Notes under the pieces: model-generated | What the model was told of the DNA's origin: nothing | Seen by the model: only the letters and a program-made list of their open reading frames with translations | Databases searched by the model: none | Part shown: positions 43,965 through 60,267 of the stretch, piece after piece | How positions within the stretch are numbered: the first letter of the stretch is position 1 | Layout: the number at the start of each line of letters is the position of its first letter | Assembly: GCF_016907455.1 (NCBI RefSeq) | Contig: NZ_JAFBCB010000001.1 | Coordinates: 310,001-374,000, forward strand | DNA from: Brachybacterium muris | Lineage (GTDB): Bacteria > Actinomycetota > Actinomycetes > Actinomycetales > Dermabacteraceae | Length of the DNA: 64,000 nucleotides | Direction of reading: 5' to 3' | Position numbers and translations under genes: made by a program

Positions 43965-44077
43965 CCCGATGCCGGCGGGAGCCAGTGGTCCCCACCGCGG
44001 CGGCTACTGGCCCCCGTCGGCACGATCGGCGGTCCCCAAGAGCAAGATTCGGTGGCTCCCACGACTACGAATACTCA

Positions 44078-44320
44078 CCCGGTCCTGCTCCTCTGCGTGA
44101 CCGCCAAGCTCGCCGGCATTCGCCCTCATCTGCTCGGAGACCTGGGTCAGACTCGCCGAGCCTCTCCCAGCCTCGTCTCGAACTGAATCCGATCTGATCC
44201 GTGCCAGGTCGTAGTCGCGAGCTGCTGCATGAGGGCGTCGGCGATCTGCTGGAGCGAACCTGAAGCTCGGATCATCCCTGCCTGCAAACCCAGTAGCTCC
44301 TGCGTGTCTGCGCCAATCAT
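44078..44320 (-). pseudogene. Polymorphic toxin relic, WXG100-like N-terminus (frameshifted)
   Basis: From the ATG at 44320 (AGGGGGA upstream) the minus strand encodes MIGADTQELLGLQAGMIRAS, then a helix and TTWHGSDRIQF, the W-x-G turn of WXG100 proteins secreted by type VII systems. This frame stops at 44149. The second WXG helix (SLTQVSEQMRANAGELGGHA) continues in another frame, so one indel lies at about 44150-44175. The frame then runs into the IS and on to the calpain-like part at 41140-41496. The gene is thus broken three times: by the frameshift, the IS and the 3' deletion. Confidence 0.65.
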
Positions 44321-44392
44321 CTGGGTCCCCCTTGGACTCCCTGATGTGATCTACCACATAATACGGATGGGTGTCGATGCGAGGGAGGGTTT

Positions 44393-44899
44393 GTGGATGG
44401 AGCGGGCACGCGGGGGATTCGCCAGAGCGCACAGATGCTCATCCTCGGGGCCGGGGGTCTACTCATAATGGCCGCCTGCACGCCGTCAGAGCCCGGCACG
44501 ATCCCCGTGGATGAGGCTTGGGCTTCGTGCCAGGAGTTGGTCGAGCCGCTGCAGACAGCGATGCATCCCGAGGGTGGCGCCGAACGGAACTCGGACGGTG
44601 GGGAGACGCTCTGGGACGATGGCGGCACATGCCGATGGGCTCCGGCCGACAGCGTCAGCGATGTCGGCATCCCTGAGGATGATGCGCAGTGGGAGATGCG
44701 CGAGAGCACCGTCGATGAGATCCTCGGTGCCTATGGCTTCGATCCCGTCGGCGCGGCGGGCAGACGGGCGGGAGCCCCGGCCTACGGATTCGACACCAGT
44801 CGTGAGGACGGCGCCCGCGTGCAGCTCTACTCGGCCCCCGGTACCACAGTCATTCGCGTCTCCGGTATCCCGGTGGATCCGGGAGCCTGCAACGCCTGA
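44393..44899 (+). CDS. Putative lipoprotein, function unknown
   Basis: A 168-residue protein starting at GTG with GAGGGAGGG upstream. A signal peptide with lipobox (LLIMAACTP, lipid-modified Cys29) is clear, so it should be anchored to the outer face of the membrane. The mature part is acidic (DEAWASCQELVEPLQTAM, then GETLWDDGGTCRWAP), with three more cysteines that could form disulfides. It is divergent from the WXG100 relic across 72 bp. A linked role, such as immunity to the lost toxin, is possible but unsupported by homology. Confidence 0.7.
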   Translation: MDGAGTRGIRQSAQMLILGAGGLLIMAACTPSEPGTIPVDEAWASCQELVEPLQTAMHPEGGAERNSDGGETLWDDGGTCRWAPADSVSDVGIPEDDAQWEMRESTVDEILGAYGFDPVGAAGRRAGAPAYGFDTSREDGARVQLYSAPGTTVIRVSGIPVDPGACNA

Positions 44900-45032
44900 C
44901 TGCCGTACCGGTGCAGTACCGAGCGGTCGAGGAGGGGCTGTCCCCTCGCATGGATCAGGATGCCTGCGTAGGTTGAGGGGGCACGCACGCCCAACCTGTC
45001 GCGCAGCGCGTGACCCCTGAGGGGAGATGTCC

Positions 45033-46736
45033 ATGAGAGTCGCCGTCGTCGGTGCCACCGGGAACGTAGGAACCGCAGTCGTGCAGGCCCTGCACGAGCG
45101 CCCGGAGGTGTCCTCCGTGCTGGGCATCGCCCGGCGCATGCCCGATCAGACCGCAGAACCGTACTCGCACGCGGACTGGGCCTCCATCGACATCGGAGCG
45201 GCGGTCGCACCCGCCGAGGCGATCGCCCACCTCAAGAAGGCCTTCGCGGATGTGGACGCCGTGATCCACCTGGCTTGGCTGATCCAGCCCAACTCCAAGC
45301 GGGAACTGCTGCACCGCGTCAACGTCGAGGGCACCCGCCACGTGGCCCTCGCCGCTGCCGCCGCCGGGGTGGACACCCTGGTGGTGGCCTCCTCCGTAGG
45401 CGCCTACTCGCCGTCCCCGGGGCTGGAGGTGCGGGACGAGAGCTGGCACACCGGTGGCATCCCCACCTCCCACTACAGCGTGGACAAGGCCGCACAGGAG
45501 CAGGTGCTGGACGAGTTCGCCGCGGAGCACCCCGAGGTCACCGTGACCCGTCTGCGTCCGGCGCTGATCTTCTCCGCCGAGGCCGCGTCCGAGATCCAGC
45601 GGTACTTCCTGGGCTCCTGGATGCCGGTGCAGGCGCTCAAGGCGGGCCGCCCGCCGCTGCTGCCCCTGCCAAAAGGACTGCGTCTGCAAGCCGTCCACGC
45701 CGCTGACGTGAGTGCCGCCTACGCGGCGGCCGCGGTGACCGGTGCGGGTGGGGCGTTCAACATCTGCGCCGACGACGTGCTGGGTGTGCAGGAACTGGCC
45801 GACATCGTCGGCGGCGGCAAGCGGGTGCGGCCCGTGGAGGTGCCGCCTTCGATGGTGCGCACAGCGATGTCGGCCGGGCACCTCACCGGCCTCGTCGCTG
45901 CCGACGCCGGCTGGTTGGACATGGGCATGAACGTGCCGCTGATGGACAACTCCCGTGCGAAGGAGGAACTGGGCTGGCAGCCCACCCGAAGCGCCGCGGA
46001 CACGGTGGCAGAACTGCTGGACGGGATGATCGAGGGCGCCGGCGCGGACTCCGTGCCGATGCGGCCACGTGATGCCTCCCGTGCGTCCTTGCCGGCTGTG
46101 GTCTCGGCCTCCGGGGACCCTGCCCGAGCTGGCGACGGCGCCGCTATGGGATCAGCGGGTGCCGCCGGCTCTGCGGGTGCCGAGGGCACGGGAGGGCCGG
46201 CAGAGGCGGGGGAGCGGATCTCTCCTGTGGTGGACCGGGAGCTGCTGGGCCTGTACCTGGCCGACCACCTCACCGGTTCCGCCGCCGGGGTGTCCCGGAT
46301 CCAGCGGATGGCCGAGGCCAACGTGGACACCCCCGTGTTCGCCGAGCTCTCCATGCTGGCCGACGAGATCCGTACCGAGCAGCACTTCCTCGAGCAGATC
46401 ATCCACGACCTGGGCCTGGCGCAGCGCCGGCACCGTCAGGCCGCCGCATGGGCCGGGGAGAAGGTGGCACGGCTGAAGAACAACGGCGTGCTGGTCAAGC
46501 GCTCGCCGATGACGCTCGTGCTGGAGGTCGAGCTGATGCGCAGTGCGGTGCTGGCCAAGAAGGGCGGTTGGGAGACCCTGCGGGACAACGCCGACCTGCT
46601 GGGGCTGGACAAGCAGGTGTTCGCCGACCTCGTGGAGAACGTGGACCGACAGGCGGCGGTGCTGGACCAGGTGCATGCCTACGCCCGCCGGCGTGCCTTC
46701 CGCACCGACAAGGAGACCTTCACCCCGCTGGAGTGA
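45033..46736 (+). CDS. SDR epimerase/dehydratase fused to a helical C-terminal domain
   Basis: A 567-residue protein. Residues 1-330 are an extended short-chain dehydrogenase: N-terminal VVGATGNVGTAVV, then VIHLAWL, and the YSVDKAAQE catalytic Tyr-x3-Lys. A 50-residue Ala/Gly/Ser linker follows. The last 165 residues are helical (ELLGLYLADHLTGSAAGVSR, then a second block EQHFLEQIIHDLGLAQRRHR), suggesting a four-helix, ferritin-like fold. The second ATG is used because AGGGGAG is correctly spaced from it. The substrate is unknown. Confidence 0.8.
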   Translation: MRVAVVGATGNVGTAVVQALHERPEVSSVLGIARRMPDQTAEPYSHADWASIDIGAAVAPAEAIAHLKKAFADVDAVIHLAWLIQPNSKRELLHRVNVEGTRHVALAAAAAGVDTLVVASSVGAYSPSPGLEVRDESWHTGGIPTSHYSVDKAAQEQVLDEFAAEHPEVTVTRLRPALIFSAEAASEIQRYFLGSWMPVQALKAGRPPLLPLPKGLRLQAVHAADVSAAYAAAAVTGAGGAFNICADDVLGVQELADIVGGGKRVRPVEVPPSMVRTAMSAGHLTGLVAADAGWLDMGMNVPLMDNSRAKEELGWQPTRSAADTVAELLDGMIEGAGADSVPMRPRDASRASLPAVVSASGDPARAGDGAAMGSAGAAGSAGAEGTGGPAEAGERISPVVDRELLGLYLADHLTGSAAGVSRIQRMAEANVDTPVFAELSMLADEIRTEQHFLEQIIHDLGLAQRRHRQAAAWAGEKVARLKNNGVLVKRSPMTLVLEVELMRSAVLAKKGGWETLRDNADLLGLDKQVFADLVENVDRQAAVLDQVHAYARRRAFRTDKETFTPLE

Positions 46737-46801
46737 GCTACATCACTCTATGATGCGATCACCCTCGATGGGCACTTGCTCCGCGGAAGGAGTGACTCGT
46801 C

Positions 46802-46984
46802 GTGAAGATCAAGCGTCGGGTTCTCGCCATAGGACTGCTGGCATTGGTGGCGGGGTGCGGAACGGCGTTTCCCTGGGGTGATCGAGGCGGGTCGGCGGGT
46901 GCCCCACCGAGGGCTGGGACGCCGCGGTGATCTGGTCGACCCAGACCGCCCGCTCCAGCCGCATGGACTACGTGCGCGACCAGG
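46802..46984 (+). pseudogene. Lipoprotein gene, 5' part (frameshift, then IS copy 3)
   Basis: The GTG at 46802 has GGAAGGAG upstream and encodes a lipoprotein signal (LLALVAGCG, Cys18). The frame stops at 46930. The protein continues in another frame as EGWDAAVIWSTQTARSSRMD and DYVRDQ, so a base appears lost between about 46882 and 46908 (a GGGTGCCCC stretch). The IS follows at 46985. After removing it, the frame joins smoothly to the 49571 part. The gene therefore carries two independent defects. Confidence 0.75.
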
Positions 46985-47097
46985 TGAGTATTCGTAGTCG
47001 TGGGAGCCACCGAATCTTGCTCTTGGGGACCGCCGATCGTGCCGACGGGGGCCAGTAGCCGCCGCGGTGGGGACCACTGGCTCCCGCCGGCATCGGG

Positions 47098-47844
47098 TCA
47101 CTGGGGCAGTGCGGTGTGTTCTCGCATGTTCCTGTCGCCGGTGTCGATCCAGATTGTGTTGTGCACGATGCGGTCCATGATCGCATCGGCGTGGACTGCT
47201 CCACCGAGCCGGGCGTGCCAGTCCTTCTTCGGGTACTGGGTGCAGAACACGGTCGAGCCGGTGTCATAGCGGCGCTCGAGCAGTTCCAGCAGCATCGAAC
47301 GCATTCCCTCGTCAGGATGGTCCAGCAGCCACTCGTCGATCACCAGCAGCGAGAACGTGGAGTACTTCCGCAGGAACTTCGTCTGGCCCTGCGGCTTGTC
47401 CTTTGCCAGGGCCCAGGCCTCTTCGAGGTCGGGCATTCGGATGTAGTGGGCTCGGAGCCGGTGCTGGCAGGCCTGCTTCGCCAGCGCGCAGCCGAGGTAG
47501 GACTTCCCTGAGCCGGTGAAGCCCTGGAAGACCACGTTCTGTTGCCGCTGGATGAAGGAGCAGGTTGCCAGTTGCGCGATCACGTTCCGGTTCAGTCCCC
47601 GTTCCTCGACCAGATCCAGCCGCCGCAGGTCCGCTCCGGGATAACGCAGCCCCGCCCGGCGGATCAGACCCTCGACCTTTCCATGATTGAAGATGGAATG
47701 CGCCTCGTCCACGATCAGCTGGAGCCGTTCCTGGAACGACATCCCCAGCACGTGAGCCTCATCCTGGGCATCGATCGCGTCCAGCAGCGCGGTCGCGCCC
47801 ATCTCGCGCAGCTTCCGCTTCGTGTCGTTATCGATCACGCTCAC
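47098..47844 (-). CDS. istB: IS21-family helper ATPase IstB (copy 3)
   Basis: 248 residues, same sequence as copies 1 and 2, with Walker A GFTGSGKSYL and Walker B LLVIDEWLLD. The GTG start overlaps the istA stop. It is intact and co-expressed with istA. Confidence 0.93.
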   Translation of the reverse strand: MSVIDNDTKRKLREMGATALLDAIDAQDEAHVLGMSFQERLQLIVDEAHSIFNHGKVEGLIRRAGLRYPGADLRRLDLVEERGLNRNVIAQLATCSFIQRQQNVVFQGFTGSGKSYLGCALAKQACQHRLRAHYIRMPDLEEAWALAKDKPQGQTKFLRKYSTFSLLVIDEWLLDHPDEGMRSMLLELLERRYDTGSTVFCTQYPKKDWHARLGGAVHADAIMDRIVHNTIWIDTGDRNMREHTALPQ

Positions 47845-49403
47845 CGGACACCTCCGGCGTAGTAGTCGGCGCCACGGACGTATCCGCCGTCTTCCGCGGG
47901 TTCCTCGCGGGGTGGACGCAGGGCGGCGACCTTGTCCTGCCCGGTGGCCAAGATCGGGTGCAGATGCGCATAGCGCGGTGAACGGACCCGTCCCGTCAGC
48001 GCGAGTGCGCAGGCCGCCTCGACCCGATCTACGGAGAAGCGGCGAGAGAGCCGTAGCACCGCCAACGCGGGATCCAGGCCCTGTTCCACGATCGGCACGG
48101 ACTCGAAGATCCGCTGGATCACGATCACCGTGGCCGGCCCGACCCGATCTGCCCACGCCCGCACCCTCTGCGCGTCCCAGGCCTGGAAACGCTCGCCCGC
48201 AGGTAGGTCCGCGTCGTTGGTGCGGTACTCATTGCTCGCGGTCTCCGGGAGCAGCAGGTGACTGGTCAGTCGCTGGCTGCCCTGATAGATCTCCAGCGTC
48301 CGGGCCGTGATGCGCAGATCGACCTTCGCGCCGATGTGCGCGAACGGCGCGGAGTAGAAGTTCCGCGCGAACGTGACGTGCCCGTTCCTGCCCACTCGTC
48401 GTCCGTAGTGCCATGTCGAGATCTCGTAGGGCACCGCCGGCAGCGGCGTCAGCAGCGGCCGCTCCTCCGCGTCGAACACGCTGGCGCGGGATCCGGGCCG
48501 CTTCTGGAACGGCTCCGCGTTATAGGCCTCCATCCGCTGCCCGATGGCGGCTGCAAGTTCGGGCAGGGACGTGAATCGCTGATCCCGCAGCCCGGCGATG
48601 ACCCAGGTCGCGACGTGCGCGACGGTGTTCTCCACGCTCGCCTTGTCTTTCGGTTTCCGCACCCTCCCCGGGAGCACCGCCGCCGAGTAATGCGCTGCCA
48701 TCTCGCGATACGCATCGTTCAGGACGATCTCGCCCTCGCGGGGGTGCTTCACCACACCGGTCTTGAGGTTGTCCGGAACGATCCTCGGGACCGTCCCGCC
48801 CAGCGCCTCGAACATCGCTACGTGCGCTCGCAGCCAGGACTCCTGGCGCATATCCAGCGCCGGGAAGCAGAACGCGTAACGAGAAAAAGGCAGGCAGGCA
48901 ACGAACAAGAACACCTTCGAGACCTCGCCGGTGACCGGATCGGCCAGCTCCATCGTGGGGCCGGACCAGTCGACCTCCACGCTCTGGCCGGCCTTGTGAC
49001 CGACTCTCGAAGCGGCACCGGTGACCATGACGTGGTGCTGGTAGGTGCGGCAAAACCGGTCATACCCCATCGCCGGATCCCCAGCCGCCGTGGTCGCGTC
49101 GAAGTACTCGCCGTGCAACAGCTTCAGCGTCACGCCGACCCTGGCCATCTCTCGATGGACCTGTTCCCAGTCCGGCTGTGCGAACACGCTCTCGTGCTCG
49201 CCCCGGCCCGGGAACAACCGGGCATACACCTGCTCATCGGCGACGTCCGCGATATCGCCCCACCCGATCCCTGCAGCGTCAGCGGCCTCGAACACCGCCC
49301 TCACGGACTTGCGGGACATGCCCTGCGAGGACGAAATCGCTCGCCCCGACAGACCTTCTGCGCGCAGCTGGAGCACCAGCTTCGCCCTGATCTTCCGTAC
49401 CAT
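47841..49403 (-). CDS. istA: IS21-family transposase IstA (copy 3)
   Basis: 520 residues, same sequence as copies 1 and 2, with the full DDE triad and N-terminal helix-turn-helix. Its ribosome binding site is in the hairpin at 49412-49452. It is intact. Confidence 0.93.
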   Translation of the reverse strand: MVRKIRAKLVLQLRAEGLSGRAISSSQGMSRKSVRAVFEAADAAGIGWGDIADVADEQVYARLFPGRGEHESVFAQPDWEQVHREMARVGVTLKLLHGEYFDATTAAGDPAMGYDRFCRTYQHHVMVTGAASRVGHKAGQSVEVDWSGPTMELADPVTGEVSKVFLFVACLPFSRYAFCFPALDMRQESWLRAHVAMFEALGGTVPRIVPDNLKTGVVKHPREGEIVLNDAYREMAAHYSAAVLPGRVRKPKDKASVENTVAHVATWVIAGLRDQRFTSLPELAAAIGQRMEAYNAEPFQKRPGSRASVFDAEERPLLTPLPAVPYEISTWHYGRRVGRNGHVTFARNFYSAPFAHIGAKVDLRITARTLEIYQGSQRLTSHLLLPETASNEYRTNDADLPAGERFQAWDAQRVRAWADRVGPATVIVIQRIFESVPIVEQGLDPALAVLRLSRRFSVDRVEAACALALTGRVRSPRYAHLHPILATGQDKVAALRPPREEPAEDGGYVRGADYYAGGVR

Positions 49404-49411
49404 TCCAGATT

Positions 49412-49452
49412 GCTCCTTCCGCCGCGTGCCCTATACACACGGCGGAAGGAGC
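49412..49452 (-). promoter_or_regulatory. Fold-back hairpin over the istA ribosome binding site (copy 3)
   Basis: Same 13-bp inverted repeat and TATAGG loop as in copies 1 and 2. Here outside transcription could arrive from the downstream fragment of the lipoprotein gene only if antisense promoters exist. Confidence 0.6.
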
Positions 49453-49565
49453 GTAGACAGAGCGGCCCCAACGACACCACTGGTGGTCCCGAACGACGCC
49501 ACCGCTACGGCAGCGACGTGGCACCCGAACCCTCGATCAGCGGACCCCAGCGAGGCGAATATTCA

Positions 49566-57071
<7,506 letters not shown>

Positions 57072-57156
57072 GCGGGGGCTCCTCTGTCCGGGCAAGGAAC
57101 GACCGAGGGATTCGGCCGGGGCACACACCTCGGGGCGACGCGCCCTTCGAGACAGG

Positions 57157-57261
57157 TGCAAGAAATTCATCCGCGCCCGGAGCGACAGCGCTGCGAGTGC
57201 GGTCCCACCACCCTAAGTGCTGGCCTGAGCAGCATCAACCGAGAAGCGGAACCTGCAAGAA
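57157..57261. promoter_or_regulatory. Two TGCAAGAA boxes upstream of the amylase-pullulanase gene
   Basis: TGCAAGAA-A-TTCA (57157) and TGCAAGAA-C-TTTCA (57254) lie 86-190 bp before the ATG, 97 bp apart. Actinobacterial maltose regulators of the LacI family bind similar TTGCAAG/GCAAGAA sequences. The second box overlaps the end of the upstream pullulanase gene. Assignment is by resemblance only. Confidence 0.4.
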
Positions 57262-57264
57262 CTT

Positions 57265-60057
57265 TCAGCGTCGGTGCTGCAGCAGCACCGCCACCGTGTG
57301 TGCAGGGATTCCCACCGTGCCGGTCCGCGCATCCCAGGTGGTCTCGCGCACCACCGGGTCGGCGCCGTTCGCCTGGATCGGCGACAACCCCAGGTCGATC
57401 CCGGCCCTGCCGGCGATCTGCTCGGTGATCGTCCCCGGGGAGCTGTTGAACACCACCAGCAGCCCGTCGACCGCTGGATCCGCATCCGGGCCCACCGTGT
57501 CGTCGATCCGCATCACCAGCAGCCCGGGTGTCGCCTCCGGGCCGCTGCTGGGGAAGGTGACCTTCTGGTGGATCAGCTGCGCGTCCCCCAGGGTGAACAG
57601 GGGGGTGGAGTGCCGCAGTCGCAGCAGATCCAGCGCCATCGCAGCGCTACGGGCGATCTGCTCGGGGGTGGGGCGCTTCGCGGGGTCCTCCAACATCGAC
57701 CCCTGCCGCTCCCACAGGTGCTGGTTGCGCGCGGCCGACGGCAGGCCCCGGCCGAAGCCGTTGTCGCGCATCGTCCAGTCGATCGTGTTGACCAGGTCGC
57801 CGGAGTTGTAGCTGTCGGTGTCCAGCGACTTCGAGCGCAGCAGATCCGTGCCCGAGGCCCAGAACGCAGGCGACTGGCCGAGGGCCACCGTGGCCAGCGC
57901 CAGATGGTTCAACCGCACCCGCACTTCCATCGGCGCATCCTGCGGCAGCTTCCACACGAAGGTGTCGAACAGGGTCTCGTTGTCGTGGGCGTCCACGTAG
58001 TTGACCGTCTCCTCCGGGCGTGAGGCGAAGCCGGCCGGGGAACCGTTGTAGTCCAGCTGCTCACCACGCAGCGTGTCGCCTGTGGAGGCCAACAGTTCGA
58101 AGTCCTTCAGGTTCCCGGCCATCGACAGGCGGATCTGGTCGGTGCGGTGCAGCAGATCTGCACGCTGCTGCTCGGCGCTGTCGGGGGAGAGCTCATTGGG
58201 GGTGAAGAACAGGCCCGTGGCGAAGCCGCGGTTCATGCGCGGGTCGGGATCCATCAGGCTGCCGCCGTGCACGGCGTCGCGGATGCGGTCGTTGAAGCAG
58301 CCGATGGAGGTGCCGTCCAGCTGTCCCTGGGTGGCCTGGGTGAAGCGGGCGTTGTCCGCCACCTCCCCGAAGTTCCAACCCTCGCCGTACAGGTAGATGC
58401 GCGTCCCGTCCACGCCGTCGGCCTCGGGAGTGAGCGCATCCAGCGCCTCCCGCACAGCCACCATGTCCTGGCGGCGATGGTGCCCCATCAGGTCGAAGCG
58501 GAAGCCGTCCACCCGGTAGTGGCGGACCCACAGCACCACGGCATCCACCATCAGCCGTCGCATCATGGCGTGCTCGGTGGCGGTGTTGGAGTTGCAGGCC
58601 GAATCCGCGATCACACCATCGAGGTCCAGCCGGTGGTAGTAGCCCGGCACGATCCGGTCCAGCACGGAGCGCTCGTGCTGCCCGTCATGCGCGGTGTGGT
58701 TGAACACCACGTCCAGCACCACCTGCAGACCCATCGCGTGCAGCTCACCCACCATGGTGCGGAACTGCGCGATGCGCTCGCCGCCGTCCTGGTGGCCCTC
58801 GGTCGCATAGGACCCCTCGGGTGCGAGGTAGTGGAAGGGGTCGTAGCCCCAGTTGTAGGCGTCCTGGTCGGCGACCTCGCCCACGGCGGCCTGCTGATCG
58901 GCCGATGCCGGCCCGGCGCCGGCGGGGATCATCGCCTGCTGCTGGCGAGACCGCAGCTCAGGGACGGTGGCGATGTCGTAGGTGGGCAGCAGATGCAGGG
59001 TGGTCAGGCCCGCCTGGGCCAGCTCCCGCAGGCGGGCGGTGCCGGTGGAGTCGGGGTGGCCGAAGGCCAGGTAGGTGCCGCGCAGCTCCACCGGGAGTGC
59101 CTCGTCCCCGGCCGAGAAGTCCCGCACGTGCAACTCGTAGATGGTCTGCTGGGCAGGACGCTCCAGCCGGGGAGCCGGGGTGCCCTCCCAAACCGGGGGT
59201 GCCCAGCGCTCATCGGTGAGGTCCACCAGCACCGAGCGCTCGGAGTCCACGGTGAGGCCCACCGAGTACGGGTCGGTGACCAGGTTGGTGAGCACGCGGT
59301 CCTCGGCGGGGACGTACACCTCCACCTCGAACAGGTAGCTGCGGTCGGTCCAGAAGCCGGGACCGGTGGCGGGCCCCGTGGCACGCCAGATGCCGGCGCG
59401 GTCGCGGTGCATCGGGAGGGGTGAGTCCGCACCGTGCTCCCCACCATCGAGCTGCAGGGCCACCCGCGTGGCCGTCGGCGCCCACAGGGAGACCTCCCAG
59501 CCGTCCGCGGTCAGGCGCGGGCCCAGCGGTGCCACCGACGCCTGTTCGGCGTAGAGGGCATCGAGCACCCCGGGGATCTGCACCCCGGTGAGCACCTCGA
59601 CCCGGTCGCTGCGCAGCTGCGCGACAGCCAACTGCCCGGTCAGAGCTGCCTCGAGGGTGGGACGATCCACTCCGCTCAGCTCCAGTGCGAGGAAGCCCTC
59701 GAGGTGCCTGCGGTCCTCCAGCTCGGCGTCGGTGAGGGACCGTTCCCGTGGGGTGAGCGTGCCCAGGCGCTCCCCACCTGCGACCTGACCATCCGCCAGA
59801 GCGAGCCCGCCCGTCGGTGCCGTCCACAGCTCCCAGCGGCAGCCGTCCGCGTCCTGCGAGCGCGCGCGGTCGTCGGTGCCCTGCGAACCCGCGTCGACGT
59901 CGATGTCGGTGCGGGGAGTCTGAGGGCTCGCGAGGTCCTGCGGCCAGGCGATCACGGTCTCGGTCAGGAAATGTGCGCGCTGCGCCTCCACCCCGGGGGA
60001 GGAGTCGTGAGCGAGGTCGGTGAGCGAGAGCGGCACGGACGGATCAGGCGTGGTCAC
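57265..60057 (-). CDS. pulA: Pullulanase (type I), no signal peptide
   Basis: A 930-residue GH13 debranching enzyme, similar over its length to the C-terminal half of the amylase-pullulanase. An N-terminal domain, a CBM48-like module (VSLWAPTATRVALQL) and the pullulanase marker YNWGYDPFHY are followed by the nucleophile in VDGFRFDLMGHH, acid/base in YLYGEGWNFGEV and third acid in VDAHDNETL. It lacks a signal peptide, so it should cut alpha-1,6 bonds of imported dextrins or glycogen inside the cell. GTG at 60057 has GGAGA seven bases upstream, whereas the TTG five codons earlier overlaps that site. It lies upstream of the big gene on the same strand. Confidence 0.9.
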   Translation of the reverse strand: MTTPDPSVPLSLTDLAHDSSPGVEAQRAHFLTETVIAWPQDLASPQTPRTDIDVDAGSQGTDDRARSQDADGCRWELWTAPTGGLALADGQVAGGERLGTLTPRERSLTDAELEDRRHLEGFLALELSGVDRPTLEAALTGQLAVAQLRSDRVEVLTGVQIPGVLDALYAEQASVAPLGPRLTADGWEVSLWAPTATRVALQLDGGEHGADSPLPMHRDRAGIWRATGPATGPGFWTDRSYLFEVEVYVPAEDRVLTNLVTDPYSVGLTVDSERSVLVDLTDERWAPPVWEGTPAPRLERPAQQTIYELHVRDFSAGDEALPVELRGTYLAFGHPDSTGTARLRELAQAGLTTLHLLPTYDIATVPELRSRQQQAMIPAGAGPASADQQAAVGEVADQDAYNWGYDPFHYLAPEGSYATEGHQDGGERIAQFRTMVGELHAMGLQVVLDVVFNHTAHDGQHERSVLDRIVPGYYHRLDLDGVIADSACNSNTATEHAMMRRLMVDAVVLWVRHYRVDGFRFDLMGHHRRQDMVAVREALDALTPEADGVDGTRIYLYGEGWNFGEVADNARFTQATQGQLDGTSIGCFNDRIRDAVHGGSLMDPDPRMNRGFATGLFFTPNELSPDSAEQQRADLLHRTDQIRLSMAGNLKDFELLASTGDTLRGEQLDYNGSPAGFASRPEETVNYVDAHDNETLFDTFVWKLPQDAPMEVRVRLNHLALATVALGQSPAFWASGTDLLRSKSLDTDSYNSGDLVNTIDWTMRDNGFGRGLPSAARNQHLWERQGSMLEDPAKRPTPEQIARSAAMALDLLRLRHSTPLFTLGDAQLIHQKVTFPSSGPEATPGLLVMRIDDTVGPDADPAVDGLLVVFNSSPGTITEQIAGRAGIDLGLSPIQANGADPVVRETTWDARTGTVGIPAHTVAVLLQHRR

Positions 60058-60180
60058 GGGGCAGTTCTCCAAGGACGGTGGAAACGGACGGCAGATGCAG
60101 TACGGGCGGGCTCACCATTGTGGCCGCTGGGATCGAGCGAAGCTGGGAGACCGGTCCCGGACCTGGCCCGGGGACGTACC

Positions 60181-60247
60181 CGTGACGAGCCGCGGGGAGA
60201 GCCGTGACGGGCAGCGGGGAGGAGCCGTGGCGGGCACCGGGAGTACC
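60181..60247. repeat. 22-23-bp tandem repeat, three copies
   Basis: Units start at 60181, 60203 and 60226, each beginning CGTGACG/CGTGGCG and ending with a GGGGAG/GGGAG run. They lie in the 361-bp gap upstream of the pullulanase gene, on one side of the 60268 hairpin. Confidence 0.65.
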
Positions 60248-60267
60248 TGCTGTGGAGACTGAGAGCC

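Larger units (their letters stand above)
41497..44077 (+). mobile_element. IS21-family insertion sequence, copy 2 (2581 bp)
   Basis: Same element as copy 1 but in the opposite direction (istA and istB on plus). Ends TGAATATTCG and CGAATACTCA, with target duplication CCCGG at 41492-41496 and 44078-44082. Joining the flanks gives one open frame across the site (HAEEQDR then ASEPDS), showing that the element landed inside the toxin gene. Confidence 0.95.
46985..49565 (-). mobile_element. IS21-family insertion sequence, copy 3 (2581 bp)
   Basis: Same orientation as copy 1 and opposite to copy 2. Target duplication CCAGG at 46980-46984 and 49566-49570. It interrupts a lipoprotein gene after DYVRDQ. 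It forms an inverted pair with copy 2 only 2.9 kb away. Confidence 0.95.

Noticed and set aside
57072-57170. Amylase-pullulanase start 33 codons upstream
   Set aside because: The signal peptide and GAGGAG fit the ATG at 57071, and the extension is not part of a normal signal peptide.
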